Positions 32,747-46,612 of a stretch of DNA of 64,000 nt are shown one piece after another. The notes beneath the pieces are model-generated. The model had not been told where the DNA came from. It worked only from the letters and a program-made list of their open reading frames with translations, and ran no database searches. Both the position numbers and the translations under genes were made by a program. Position 1 is the stretch's first letter. The number at the start of each line of letters is the position of its first letter. Origin of the DNA: Temnothorax longispinosus (taxonomy: Eukaryota > Arthropoda > Insecta > Hymenoptera > Formicidae); the NCBI RefSeq assembly GCF_030848805.1, contig NC_092365.1, forward strand, positions 16,979,049 through 17,043,048, in the 5' to 3' direction.

Positions 32747-35700
32747 GTATTTTTGTTTTATATGTAATCGATATTTTCCCTTACCAGCAGGTATGGTATG
32801 TTGCCCTTCGCTAGGTACGACATTAATCGATAGGTATCTCGCAGTTACATGACATATCTCTATCCGACGCGGAAAATTACGGCACGGCGGACGTTTTACT
32901 ACAATACCGAATAACGCGAATGATTTATCAGCGGCACGCACACACGTGCCGGGAAGTTATTACCGGGTATTCGTAAATGTATGCTAATGCGGCCTTAATC
33001 GAAACCTATGATTTTTCGCTATGTTACGTGTGTGGCGTTATTATATTTTAGCTCGATATGTTTTTTTTCCGTGCGCATTTTCCGAATGAGATTCGATATT
33101 ACGTTCGGGCGTGAGGATTGAGGATGAGGGCAGATCTATCGAGAAGGGACACGTTACATAGGATCGATGTTTCAATTTGCGCGGAATAGAACATACAAAC
33201 GCTCGATCACGGACGATTTTTTAAACACCGCAGGGAATTTGGCTCTTGGCCGCGCTCAAAGTTGGGAAGATGCCCGACGCGCCGCAGGATTTTCATAAAT
33301 TTATGAAACACAGTTGTGGAAAGCGTCACTAAAGATATTTACGGTGCTAGTGATACTATCAAATTTATTTGTTTTTGGTATTAAATTTGCTTGACATTGA
33401 TATTTGCTAAATTTATGAAAATAGTCGTTACTAAATCGTTAAATTTATCATTTCCAATTAATTTTTTCCAACAAGACGGGGTAATAATTAAATTAGTTTA
33501 TTGTAACAGAGATTGTTTATGTAATTGTTCTCGCGAAAGAATTCTCGAAATATTAACGAAACATTTTTTCGTAGTTTTGTCTCTAAGAAGCAGTGACAAC
33601 TCGACGTTTTCATTGTACCTACATCTGCTATTTACGTTGAATAAATTTTAATCTATCGCAGAGACCATGTGAGAGTTATTAGCGAAACATACTTCATCTT
33701 TTGATATTTAATTAGATTCGAGCAGTAACTGTATATTTCTAATTATTGTATCACGTTCTATTGTAATGTTTAGATATATTATTCACAAGATATATTTAAA
33801 TCGATTGAGTGTGGTCAGTAGCTGGTATTCAACTTTGTAACATATCCTTTTATAGAAGTATCTTTCTGTTGAAAATGTCGAGGAAACCTCGCAGGAGTCA
33901 GTTCTCTGTATAGACGTATACTTGTAAGGGCATTTACGCCACACGTTGCATTATACAGAGACTGATATACCAAGATATCTCTCTGCTTCGGCGAACAGCT
34001 GGTGTAACCATTTCACGCGCCTCGTTCTCCCCGCCCGCCGTATGCTGGAATAGCGTATAACTTCGTAGTTTCTTCGGGAAAAAGATGAAGTAGCGTATAC
34101 ACGCGGTTCTCTCAGCCCTCATATGTCCTTCAGTACCACGTGTCTCTCGCTTAACTTTATGGCTCATGATACATGCATACGAATAATCTGTGCCACTTTC
34201 AAATTCGCAACACTTGGAAGCACATAATTCATGTTTATTAGGCAAATGAAAAAAGGGAGGGAGTTAATATTTATTCCATTATTTCCGATATTTTCAACGT
34301 TCTGACATTTAGCGCTGTAATTAGATATTTGTCCGATTATTTTTGTTTGTGTAAAAGGAGTGATTTTACGTAGGTAAAATGTCATTCGATAATTTTACAA
34401 ATCTACCTGTATATGAATTACATTACTATTTTATTATTTCTCGGCAAAGCAAAGGTCAAAGATTTATATTTCATTAAACATTTCTCTTTGAGCATCGTTT
34501 TGCTGGCCGACTCACGAGGCTGATTGAAAACTGTAAACGTTGTAGTACGGCGTGAATTTTTAATGCATAGTAGAGACGAGGAAACGGGATGAAACAACCT
34601 GGGAAGCCTCGCAAACGTTAATGTGCGCCTTTACACGCCACTTAACGTGAATCAGCAGTTCTCGCTTCATGATTGCGCGTTTAGTTTCGTTCCAAGCTAC
34701 ACGATTTATCGATGATGTCGTCTAGGAAAGTTGCAACTGGTGTTAGGGATTGAGTTAGGGATACAGCGTTAAAAACGTTTTCTTGAACAAAGGATTAGAG
34801 AGGAATAAGAACTCCGTAAAAATATATGAGTGATTTTATTTATTTATTTGTTAGGCTAAGACGTTGCTAATGCAAACGACATTCATGAATATGTTGCATG
34901 CACCGTAATAATATACAATATCGTATCATGTTGCACTATTATCATTATCATCAAATATAGTGATGTTACGTTGAAAGATCATTTGTCGGTAAGATTCTAA
35001 TCGATCTCCACTGATCGTCGTTGCGTGTCTCATTGTGCTCGTAATAGAAGTACGTTTTCAAATCGATCCTGCAACGCGACATCGCGCCGATCTCGCGTAC
35101 CGTGAGCAGGCTTTTAAGCGTGTTCGCTCACGTTACGGAATTTCTCGATGAGAATCGCGAGTGTCGATGGGAAACGAAAGTTCGTTCGCGCAACCTCGAG
35201 TCTTGGCGTAGCGCCGCCGTCGGGACTTCTTACAGTTTCCTCCGCGATAATAGTTTCGCGCAACTAATTTCCAACGTGTTTAACCCGCACGGAGATGCGT
35301 AGATGGGTTCTCGGATAATGCGGCGCCCAGAGCAAGCGTGCGCGCACGCTATTACAACACCTCATTTATGCGTGTGCGTCCACGACGTGCGATATCTATC
35401 TCTACATTATATACAGCTTCTTCCCGCGTTTCATTTTGTTCTCTCTCGCCAAGCTCTCTCGTCCGCGAAATATCGATCGTCAAACGAGTAGGCTCTTTAG
35501 AAATGTTGAATACATTATAATTTTTATCTCTGCGGCAGTTATTTGAATCGAAGGCGATATTTAGATTGAAATATTAATATATCCCGCGATACTCATGTGT
35601 TATTTAATATCTTCCGATATTATATTTTATATTATTTATGTTATTTATTCGGAAAGAAATAGCGTAGGCTGGGACGTAAACTTTGTCTTCCTCATAGAAT

Positions 35701-38700
35701 TAATAGAGTGCGACAAGTTTCCCTTTCACAGTTTCCGTTTACTGTTTCGTTCGCACGCACTGCACTTGCATCTCTAATGATTGCTCTTTTCTCGGATATC
35801 TCGTTTCTCAACGTCAGATATATCTCTTTAGTAGAATATTGTTGATACGATTTCCTGTCGGCAAGGATATCAACATAACAACCGTTACGTGAAAGATGAA
35901 AGGTTGCGGCGGGATCGTGTCGTGTGCGACAGGAGCTGGGAGGGTTCCTTCGGCTGCAGGATGTTTAACGCCCACATATTTATCTCGACGATGGATCCAC
36001 GCGTTACCAAGGAAAACGTCGCGCAGACAACGGCGGCGGGTCGGGATGATGCCGCGGCATCGGAAACAGCGGGGCGAGAGAAAGGCATTCTAACGCTGCG
36101 CGCTGGGGGTATACGACGCTATTATTTACGCTAGATCCGGAAGAAATATTACATTTTCAAACCACCCTCTTTCTCCACCCTGCTTTTCTATCTTTTCTCC
36201 CGCCCCACCCGCTCGACCCCCGTACCCGTTTCTCTCCTGCCTCGTAACAGCCCGACCTGCCCTGCTCTTCTCCGCTACCCTCGTTTACTTCCCATCTTTC
36301 CGGTTCCTCGGCGCGCGGAAGGCAGAGCCGAGGTGTGCGAGCCGCTCTTCATTACCATTTATAGTGATTCCTGAACCACTCTCGGAACGCTCGCGTACAC
36401 GTAAAAACGCGTGCACGCGAATTGATATACGCTAGCCGCGGAATCAGCAGCTGGTGTCTACCGACGCTCCACGACATCGATCTATATGTATGTTCTTTAT
36501 CGCACTTTGATATTTCTTCCCTTTTCGTCTTTAGTTCGGGCGCTGGCGACCATTATCGCGCACGATCGACGACGCGCTTAACGATTTTTGTTCCGGGAAC
36601 AACTCTGGTTAAACTGACGACCGTGCGTATTCCGTACATTATATTTTTACACCGGCAAATGGATCGTCAGGATGGAATGCGATCGATAATGCAACGAACA
36701 TCCGACAACCATCTATACCGTCGCGTCGTAATATTTTACTGCGCGCTATGGTTGTGGAAAAACTACGGAAATGCAACGCTACATATTTACCTTCGAAAAT
36801 TTATTTAACGCAACAATACAAAAAAAGCATTTATATTTATAAACAGACTGCGCACTTCGATTTCGCGCGCTGCATTTTATACTGGAAAAACACATCCGAA
36901 GAGAAATTTTGCAATTTTAATGAAAGCCATACGTGCGCGGCCGTAAATAAATAAATTGCCTTCGCTTCCGTGCAGGCAATAACGTCACACACAGCCTTCG
37001 CGTACTTAAAACGCGCACCTCCGCAAAAAGTCTTTCTATTACATCGAGATCACAGCGCGCCAGCTTTTTTCTCGGACGCGTTCGGCATCAATTTGTACAT
37101 TTCTCGGCTTCTTACGCCGTTTCTTCTTTCGAGAAACAGCCAGCGGTGCGCGAGGAGAGACACGTGCAACGCCTGGCATCGTCTCGCGGTGACAACCGTG
37201 ACGGAGTACGTTTTACTCGGGCGTTCCGTTTTTCGAAAGCTTGCTCGTTTCACCTCGCCACTTGGCTTCCCTGACCGATGCTGTTATACTCCACCGAATT
37301 GCAACGCCGGGTGCAATCAGCTTTATAATTTGAACACATGTAGAGAGTCGCGTTACCCTTCGACCGACATTATTCCGCTATGAGTAATTGTGCTCTAAGC
37401 GATTATAATGCTATTACATTATAGTGAAATTGTACAATAACCGCTACGTTATTTGAAACTTTTGAAAACAATACGAATTACGCCATTAAAAAATATATCT
37501 AAAAATGTAGCGCTCAAAAACATTCTCTAAAAATTATGTATGGAAGACTTTCTAAATATAAAATTGATATCAAGTCAAATAAAGTAATATTAATATTATA
37601 TTACAACGCTTCAAATAAGTTTTCTAATTTCGTGGTTATAATTTCTAACAAGATGTCGATGCAAATAAGTAGCTGTATAACTAGCTGATCTTGGGAACTA
37701 CTTTTTAAGTTAAGATTCTTACAAACTAGTTAAGTATAATTGGATTTCGTTTCACGAGAATAACTCTGATTAGGATGGATCCTTACGAGAAGAGAGAAAG
37801 TTTTGCTATTAGATCGTTCCGGGAATACATCGTCGCACTTTCTTCTCATACGTATCTTCACGTTTATATCATCTTTTCGCACGCGCTTTTATTTTCCCTC
37901 ATTTTCGCTCGAATGAGCAGCCGAAAACGAGCCCGTATCGAACGAATCGTCTTTACCCTTGTCTTAACGTTTTCCAACATTCCGCTTTTCCCCGAAGGTG
38001 CTTTTTCCTTCCCACCTAACTGTGGAATGTTAACGACTTTCGAACGATAACGCCGTGACTCCACTTAAACGGTTCTCCCGGCGCTTAACGAGTCTCGTGC
38101 CGTGGCTTAAGGGAATGATTAACGAATGCGAATAATACAAACATTGCGAGCCGAGCGAACGCGCAATCGTTAGTCGGATAAACGACAGAAGGCACTTTTC
38201 CTTTTAATGTGCGAGGAGAGAAGTAACTGGTTGGTAACAATTATACGATCAGATTTATGAACCATAATGAAAATGTGTCCGTATCAATAACGAGAAATGA
38301 ATTCGTAATAATTTTGTAATGGACGCATCAGTGAATAATCAGTTATTGCTAAATGACCAAATTGAATTTATAATTATTTCTGCAATGTCACGTTAAACGA
38401 TGCAGTTGTTTTACAAAAATGAGAAGAAGCTATTCTATTATTCATTAATTATGTAGTTGTTGTTTGTTATTTACTACAGTGATTTTAATAGTTAACCCTT
38501 TGCACTTTGATAATTTTATTATTCACCTCATTCGACGGCTCGGTCACCATGACGATGACGACAATTCTCGTGATTGTTTTTGCGACGGTGACTGCGACGT
38601 CGAATCGCGGATTTTAAACGCGCCATTACGCAAATTAACTTTTACATTGCCGACGCCTATACGAGAGAATTGTGACAAAGGGAAAGAGAAGGGAGAAAGA

Positions 38701-40862
38701 GAAACGAGACGGCTTCTGGCTCGACGCCAGAAGTTTACTTGCCCTCGATGTTTTCGCACTCGTCGCCTCCAAATCCGATGCGTACATTATCCTCGTCTCT
38801 CCTTTCGCTTCGACGAATCCGTCTGTAGACGAAATTTATTACGCATTTAACCGCCACGTTTTTAACGATGCTAACAGAAATTACGTAAAACGTAATGCAG
38901 CGCTATATTGAAATATGCGAAACTATATCGAGATGTTTCTTACGTTTCGTCTTGTAGTTTGTTGCGTAAGAGACACGTGTGACAGTAGATACGGCCAAGA
39001 CTAGTCAGACAGTTCGGCTTGTCCAAGTTAGAGCGTCTCTAGCTAAAAAGATCCACGCTGAACATGTATCATGGGGATAGATGCGAGAGACAGAAATGAG
39101 AGAAAGGGAGAGAGAAGTATCAGTCGAGAAACGACGCGGGCGTTACGTCGGCCTTATCTCGTCTCAAGGGACGGACTTTCGTAAAGTGCCGCGGCGAATT
39201 CGTGCACGTTCACGACGACCATCTGCTCGCTCGCTTGCTCCACGCTCAGTGACCGCAGGGCTGCAGAGTAATTTGCAGCCATGAAGTTAAATATTCCCAC
39301 GTGAAAATGTTTAGGCCGTCGTGGTCCGCGACGGGGGTGGAAGGCGGTAGAGAGAGGTGACTGATGCGAGAGCGTGACTAATGCAGTGTCCCGCAGGACC
39401 CGCGGTTCTCTCTCGGTTCGCCCAGGTCCTTTCTACCGACCGCTGGCGCGAACCTACGCTTGCGCTTCCCCCTTTTAACCCCGCCGACATCCACCCCTTG
39501 ATTCCCTGTCCTGTGTCCTTCCGCGGCGGCGGTGGAAACGCCGCCGCTAGCTAAGCAATCCATCAAATAATCTGTTAAATATGAATGATTGCACTTGGAG
39601 AAAAGACCCTCGGGTAGCGCGCCCTAAATTTTCGACCCCTCGCGCGAGCGACGAATTAGCGAAATTCAAAGACTGCTATTTCGCGATAGTGGATATCCTT
39701 GTCTGATGCGTTAGCGAGAATCATCTCGTTTGATGTCTAGATTGCGACGTTGTCTGATGGTTTTTAGGGACCCACGATGGACGTTCTATACAGATTTTTG
39801 AGGATAATATTAATCAAATTAATGAGGAGACAATAGAATTTGTACATAGTGAAATTATATGCTCTGTGATTAAGTTTTTATGTCATTTAATTATTTTTGA
39901 ATACGCTAAGCGTGTGATTGTAATTTTTTAATATTAACAGCATTGGAAGTATGTCAAAGTTATTATACGTTTAGTATAATTACACAACGCCTTGAATTTT
40001 ATCTGGTTTTATATTAAACCACCTTTTTACGGACTTTAGAAACTCTTTTCTTTTTCGGATTTTGAGTATTTATCTCGTAGCCACTTAAGCAACATCAGGA
40101 TAATTAAGCTGAGAATATTTGTGTGGGGCCTTTAGTGCATCGTGGAGTTTTTGTTCTTCGCGGCAGTGACATTTTTCATCGTTTACCCCGGCTTTTTCGC
40201 CCTTCATCCTATTTCTCTCTTCGCAGTCTCTTCTTTAGCGGTCCACGACCGCATGTTTATTCAAGAGTCTCACGTACAAAAGATATTCCGCGGGCGAGAA
40301 ACGTGACGCGTCCCTCTTCGGACGGGCGGCAGTTCTTTCTGGTACGAGCAAGAACGTCCAAGCGGAGGCACGGAAACAGCACGCGAAACACTGGAGGGGG
40401 GAGCACCGGAAATGAAAAAGTTATGTTTCGACCTGCGAGCTTTCGAGCGCGGACGCGTTTCGTCTTTTCCGGTGCATTTGAGGTCCGCGCGGTAGGGTCG
40501 TTTTAAAAATAATCGGGGTGTACGGCGAAAACGCGAGAAAAACTAGGAAATGGGAAACGCTCGTGTGCAGTATCGCCGATAAATTCGCTCGCTTGTGACC
40601 CGGCAGAACTAGCACATCTCGTTACATTCTTTCGTTTTGAAGAAATGTAGTCATCTCGAGAAAATATATTCGTATAAGCGATAGTTTCTTCGTTGCACAA
40701 ATTTTATGTTTTTTAATTACTTTAATTACAACATAATTCACAATCAGTAGTTATTTGAATAACGAAATCTATATATTTCGCGATCCGTTTTTATAGTGAA
40801 TTGAATTTTTGGCGTTTACATGATTTATTATAGGTTTAAAACATAGTATACATGTATAATAC
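32747..40862. other. Long non-coding stretch
   Basis: No gene is supported. Points of note: a perfect 18-bp palindrome at 33291-33308, a superb acceptor-like pyrimidine tract ending TTTAG at 36534 followed by a long open frame (36536-36808) but no convincing donor, and CpG-rich islands near 35.1-35.5, 36.2-37.3 and 39.1-39.6 kb. At 38492 the sequence TTAACCCTTTGCACTTTG resembles a piggyBac-type end but no matching partner end is found. The rest is AT-rich. Confidence 0.55.
33291..33308. repeat. Perfect 18-bp palindrome
   Basis: TTTCATAAATTTATGAAA is its own reverse complement. The half-site AATTTATGAAAA recurs at about 33411. It may be a dimeric factor site or chance in AT-rich sequence. Confidence 0.8.
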
Positions 40863-40917
40863 ATGTATGTATGTATGTATGTATGTATGTATGTATGTAT
40901 GTATGTATGTATGTATG
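40863..40917. repeat. (ATGT)n tetranucleotide microsatellite
   Basis: About 13 uninterrupted ATGT units. The flanking sequence TATACATGTATAATACATG contains the same word in both orientations. Confidence 0.95.
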
Positions 40918-41753
40918 AAATACATTATGGATTTTTTGATTGTACGAATGAGAACTATTATGCAAGTTGAAAATTCAGATGAAGAGACAGCGTTAAATGA
41001 AATTGCGAGCTCTCGACGAGATCATTAAGGTGCGTTTTTTAAAAGCTGTTCTCTGGGAAGCTAACGGATGGAAATAGTGGTGCAACAGTCACAGGATATG
41101 TACGAAGAATACACGTAATTGTCTAACGATTCTGCTTTTTTTAATGTGCCAATTAAATGCATGTCATGCATCTAACGACGATCTAAATATTAGTATATCT
41201 TCTTTAATTTAACCAAATTGTTGCTCTTTACGGGGGAGAATTTTATCGTAATATATATTAAGATGTATAGTCAAAATTTACCATATCGTTGCACTACTAT
41301 ATCAACGTCTGAATAATGACAGTGATATTATATACGTTACTTTGATGAACTTTTACCTGCCTGCGTAATAGCAAAGTTCATCGAGGTATGATATTTAGCT
41401 GTATAACGTCTAGCCTGGAATACCAAGGATGAAAATTCTCTTGGACGGTAAAAGCCTTGAAAAAAAGGAAACGAGAGGGCGAAATTGTGATTGCGGTCTA
41501 TATTACACGCGGTGTACTTCGTGCGCGGGATGACGGAATGGTTACATATCCGTTTTAACAAGACAACGTCACGTAGCGATGCCGCGTTAGTGGATGAGAG
41601 ACAGAAATCCGAGCGAGGCCGCGAAGTTGGATGCTGGGAAATTCAAGCGCACGTTGGACTCGTTCGTGTGTACGTGCTTCGTTTACCGGGTTCAACTACT
41701 GATAGTTCTCGTTGCGCGAAATCAGCCTCGTTATATCCAACATGGAAAATATA

Positions 41754-41778
41754 TACATACATACATACATACATACAT
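41754..41778. repeat. (ACAT)n tetranucleotide microsatellite
   Basis: About six ACAT units followed by GCATGCATATAC. It is the complementary motif of the ATGT tract about 0.9 kb upstream, but in opposite orientation. Confidence 0.9.
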
Positions 41779-42722
41779 GCATGCATATACAATACGCGTG
41801 CATAACCGTACCTAGCCACCAGCAATTCACCGGTTAATGTGAACTAATTACCGGTCGACTGGAAGTTAAAAAGTGTGGACAAGCCACCGCCGGTATTCGG
41901 TTACTCTACCTTCGCTTGGCGGCTTCCATTCCGCCTGGTGGTGTGCCCGTGCGCGCTTTACAATTCCCGCGAAATGAAAGTTCCGCAAAGCGGCGGCAGC
42001 GGCGTTTCCGCCTCTGCCCCGCGATACTTTGTCTCGCGCCTCCGACTTCTCCCGTCGGGCGCGTTTTAATCCCCGACATAATTTTTGCAACAAAGCGAAA
42101 GTACACATAACTATGTGAATGTTACTACGAGAACGCGATACCAAAGGTTTTCGCGTGGCTTCCCTCTGCCCGTTGTGCTTAACGAACTGTGTATACACGT
42201 TCCTTGGCGGTCGCTGGCGAACGCTCTTCTTTGATGATTTGAAGCGCGAGTCTTTGCATAAAGCTCAATCGGAATTTTGTGTATAGAATCAATGCTTTGC
42301 TGAATAACCGCGTTATAATACTATTCGTTATTAAAATCTCATTTTTCTTAGTTTTCCGTTTAACGTGTGCTTTAAAGGTGCATGTGGTATGTTGAAACAA
42401 CGTTTTCGATAGCAGTTCTGAATAAGACTGGAGAGTGAATACTGAATCGGACTAAAGTTAAAACCCCTTGCTATATACATATACATATCTACTGCCGTTA
42501 CTAACGTCATTGACATCCTCTGGCTATTAATGTGCTAACAATCTGTGTGCTTCCCCTCGAAGTCTGTTTATAACTTCAACTGCTGACTGTGGAAGGTACG
42601 GTTATTTCGTCGGAGCGGAATTATATATCGGAGCTGCTCGCGGAATACTGTTTTCGGGGCTCAAGCGTTCGTTACCTACGTGCGCAAGGTGATGTAACGA
42701 AGGGCGGTATTCTATTTCTATC

Positions 42723-43019
42723 TCACTCCATCTCTCTCCTTCTCTTTCTCTTTCTGGCCAGGGTGGCCTGAGGGGAGAACAAGGAGCGTTTAAGCAGCTT
42801 TCGTCGCGCCGCTTCTGTAAGCTCGGCCGGCGCTAGTTTTCGTACTAATATTTGCCACTCGACTACCACCAGGCAACTCCAGGTTTCAGGCTGCTTCCTC
42901 TGTCCCGTTTCGCCCCTTTTCCCCTTCGTGGAGAAGCTTACTTCGTGCAAATTCAATTCGCATGCTTTCGAACGCGTCGAACTCCAAGATCTATAGGAGC
43001 GCCGAGCGTCGACTGCCAT
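42723..43019 (-). CDS. Candidate start exon or small protein of 98 codons
   Basis: On the minus strand an ATG at 43019 has an ideal context (CGGCCATGG) and opens MAVDARRSYRSWSSTRSKAC. After 26 codons, at 42942, a GAA|GTAAGC donor occurs, which would leave a phase-0 exon of 78 nt (42942-43019). Without splicing the frame runs 98 codons to a stop at 42723, ending in a Lys/Arg-rich tail. No signal peptide, membrane segment or known domain is visible. Start context and donor together are better than expected by chance. There is no homology or partner exon to confirm it. Confidence 0.28.
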   Translation of the reverse strand: MAVDARRSYRSWSSTRSKACELNLHEVSFSTKGKRGETGQRKQPETWSCLVVVEWQILVRKLAPAELTEAARRKLLKRSLFSPQATLARKRKRRREME

Positions 43020-46000
43020 GGCCGATATTCCGCGTGATTTCTGCTCGACTTCGATCCCGAGTCTCGATCCAAACTTCTGAGTAACGGAAATATCTTCCGG
43101 TTATTGACGGTATTCTGGATTTGTAACTTGCAGTAACATCATTGCTCTGTATTTTACCTACTTTTCAGCTTCGCTTTAGTTATTTGTACTTATCTGATTT
43201 ATTTAAAAGATCAAAGAAAAATTATCTTCAGCTATACATGATCGAATAAGGAATCTATATGCACACTTTAATGTTTAGAAATAGAAGTATAATTATTTTT
43301 TTGAAAATTATATTTTTCTCACAGCTATACGATCGTTAATGAATTCATCGGTTATTGTGAAACTTGGCGTGCTAATAAACCTACGCGATTTACGATCGAA
43401 CAGAAATTGATTACGCGCGAATTCATCCGCTCGCTCGGCTCTTTAATATTGAACCTGCGACCGTGCATTGCATTTTGCGTCCATGCGTTCGCCGATCGAT
43501 CGGTACAATGCAAGGTTTATAATGCTTGCGCTCTATACGCGATAGACCAAATTTATTTTGCGGTGGGCCACGTCGGATCGCGATCGCGAGAGCGTGCGAC
43601 TTTGCTGTTCGCAACGTAGCGTAGCTGCAAATACGAAGAAAGAGCTCAGGATCATAAATCGCAGAACGCTGGACTTCCTTCGACGGTAGAAATTGCGAAA
43701 CTAAATTAATTACCTGTGAACCTGTGCGCATCGCGTGCGCACGCTACGCGAGAGAAAAGGGCGTTAATAAATGGCTGCGGGTAAGGGAGGAGGAAGGGTT
43801 TTTGAGACGCCCCAAAGGGGGTAGTTACGCGAGGGTTCGGCGCGGCGTTCCGGGCGAACGATACCCCGTCGTCTCTCGAGCCATTAAAGCGTACAATTGT
43901 ATAGGCCAATTCGTATTCGACATGGTGCTAATTATCTTCACTTTTGATCGACGAATTAGAAACTCGGGAGATGAAGCTCTCGCGAAACTTGCTAATTATA
44001 AAAACGAAAAGTTGTACGAACTGATTCTTTTCTCGCGTTGCCTCTCCATTTTTCATTTATTTCAAACGTTAAGATAGCGAAGTTTACTAGTTTTTTCCAT
44101 TACTGCGTCTACAAAAGACCCTCGTTAGACGAAACTGTACGGTACATTAAGTATGATTACAATTAATTTACCATTGATTACACGTGAATTGTAACATATT
44201 TATATAATTAGTAACGCTGACAAGATTATTTCAAGTTTTCAACTTAAAAAACATGTCATTAAGGTTGATGCGATAGCAAATGGATACGCTGTCTATCTTC
44301 CGTGTTTTATGCAAAGTTATCAAAATGCAATGTTTATCTCGTCCTCTAGTTGCAAGGACGGAGCTTCCGAATGTTGCGGAATTTTCTCGGGAGGATCAAG
44401 ACATGGTCGGAGGAACGATGGCGCTTTGCCTCTCGTCTCATTAAATATGCAACAATTATTTCCGTATCTACAGCGGCACGTAGTCCTTCCCCGTCGCTTC
44501 GTGACGCTGCGAAACGGTCCTTATTTGGTTCCACTGACGGAGAAGGAGAGCGCGGTACAAAAGCGGTGAATTTTCTGCGAGGAAATTGGTGTGCCATGGT
44601 GGCGCGACCCTGTTACCTTATACCTCGTTAAATATGCAAGAATTATTTCCGTACGTTCCTGGATACGTAATTCACGAAATTGTTCGCGTCAAGCAACAAG
44701 CGAGAGGATCGTCTATCATGCGATGGCACAAAATCATCGTTCGCGAACATGTTTTGAAGTGTCTCGATGATATACTCTTGATACCAATTAATTTACCTAA
44801 TGAAGAATTTCTAGATTTTATTTATTATATGCAGTTATTAAATATTACAGTTTTTTGGTAGGAATTAGAAACTGTTAAAAATGTATTATTGCTTAATTGA
44901 ACATTACAATAATCATAATATGATGGGGTTGTGTTTCGCCAGTGTGATACGAAAATTATGGCGTGCAAGATAATTAGATATATACAGAAGGGTAAAACTG
45001 TAATTGTAAAACTATTAGATTTTATCATTCGAATTACAGTGTTTTAAATATAATTTTTTATAACTCAATCGAGGGCGATGTGCCTATATGTCCAGATCGA
45101 TGGTGCATTATATATGCATTTAAGCTACATCTCGTATGCGCGCGAACATTATGGACACCGTATCCCGAGCCTGGTAAAATACGCCTCGGGCCGCATACGC
45201 GCGAGTTATTCGAAATTATGGCCGAGGAATATTATTTCACCCCGCATAGTCCCCATTTAGACCCTCCTCCTCGTGTCCCTCGCATGCCCGGTTCGAGTTA
45301 TGCGGGATACCTTGCAAGTATCGCACTATATTACGAAGGATACGGTCATCCCCGCCGCCGCTCTCTGATATTCCGCTGCATATTTAACTAACTGTAAGTA
45401 TGGGGGAATTTAGCGTAGTTTATGCGGCTTGCGCAACGCGAACTCGCGCGGGATTCATGGTTTTGCGCCAGCGATGTTTTGCGAATTTGGAAAACTGCGT
45501 CCGGGCTCTCCTCCGACGTGTCGCGACATTAATATATGCGTAACGAATTTACGGTTAGCTTTTCGGAACGAGGCCGTAGAGCGGTCTGATGGAAATAAAG
45601 TTGATCGCCGAGCGCGACGCTTGCCAAAACGCTACTTTGACGAAAATTTGAAGTGAAAAGTTATTGATGCTGCAATTATAGAGATTTTTAGATTTATATT
45701 TAGATAATCGCTATAAATGATAACTCAATGACTTTTAACATCATTTTACAGTAATTTTGCGTGACGTACCTATTATCTGTGTTATAAATCATTACTTAAA
45801 CTACAACAGTATTATCTATATTTTCCTCATTAATAAGCACGGAATGTGTAATTATGCGACAATCTTTATATTAAATTAAAACAGTCATGATAAAGCGTTA
45901 ATCATAAAAAGTACTGCGGAGTACTGCCTGCTCGCTTCATGCGCGAAAGCTATCGTGAAAAGGATCGTGCGTACTTTCGCGACAGGTAAAAATGTTCACG

Positions 46001-46489
46001 ATAACTAGAGCCGTGTTCTGCGGGGAACGTTGAAAAGAGATTATAGCGAAAGATACTTTCTGACGGGAGAACTTATTTAAGTGACGACCTTTGTGTAGGC
46101 GATAATGCTAATGAGTTAGATAAGCCATTATCACGTTTCCAACGCCATTTATTTTTTCGCAACGCACGCTCCACAGTATGCGCATTTGCGGCAGTATCGA
46201 ATAAGATATGCAAAAATGAAATGCACATTTTAAGAAACTTAAACGGTTTAGTCAATTCGACCTTGTGTTTCAAATTCACGAATATCTGGATACAAAAATA
46301 AAAAAAGAGCTTCTTGTACAAAAAGTTTATTTAAAAAACAAAAACGCAAAATGACTGACTGGTATATCGGACGTATTTCATTATTTAATTAAAATACGGC
46401 GCGGTATTTGAACGAGTAGCCGGAAACTTGAGAATAACATATGGAAAAATAGGGATAATCGAATGGTACACGACTAGTTTTCCGATCTA
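43020..46489. other. Non-coding stretch with a diverged direct repeat
   Basis: Two segments at about 44406-44475 and 44584-44662 share TTAAATATGCAANAATTATTTC plus a looser upstream match, about 185 bp apart. A strong donor-like ACT|GTAAGTATG at 45394 has no good acceptor upstream. A 103-codon frame at 45080-45391 (+) has no recognisable domain. No gene is supported. Confidence 0.55.
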
Positions 46490-46610
46490 GGGTGCGTTCC
46501 ACTTAACGCTCGCAACGCTCGTGCGGAATCATTTCATTCTTGTTTGTCAAATGTTAAACAAGGACGAATGATGCTCGCGAGCGTCGTGAGCGTTAAGTGA
46601 AACACACCCC
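46490..46610. mobile_element. 121-bp palindromic MITE
   Basis: The left end GGGTGCGTTCCACTTAACGC pairs with the inverted right end GGGGTGTGTTTCACTTAACGC. The inverted similarity continues with substitutions nearly to the centre (ATCATT and CTTGTTT also pair), leaving only about nine unpaired central bases. TA, as part of CTAG, flanks each side (46488-46489 and 46611-46612), which suggests a TA target duplication. There is no coding capacity. A non-autonomous DNA transposon of Tc1/mariner type is likeliest. Confidence 0.8.
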
Positions 46611-46612
46611 TA

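Noticed and set aside
33934..34245. 103-codon minus-strand frame
   Set aside because: Starts at TTG, has no recognised domain and no paired splice sites.
36535..36808. Open frame after an excellent pyrimidine-tract acceptor
   Set aside because: No convincing donor before the stop, and the peptide shows no family features.
38492..38510. TTAACCCTTTGCACTTTG, like a piggyBac end
   Set aside because: No opposite-oriented partner end with TTAA was found in the window, so an insertion is not supported.
45285..45300. GGTTCGAGTTATGC, resembling a tRNA B box
   Set aside because: No matching A box at the right distance upstream and no cloverleaf can be drawn.
45080..45394. 103-codon frame next to a strong GTAAGTATG
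   Set aside because: The frame ends before the donor and no acceptable acceptor precedes it.
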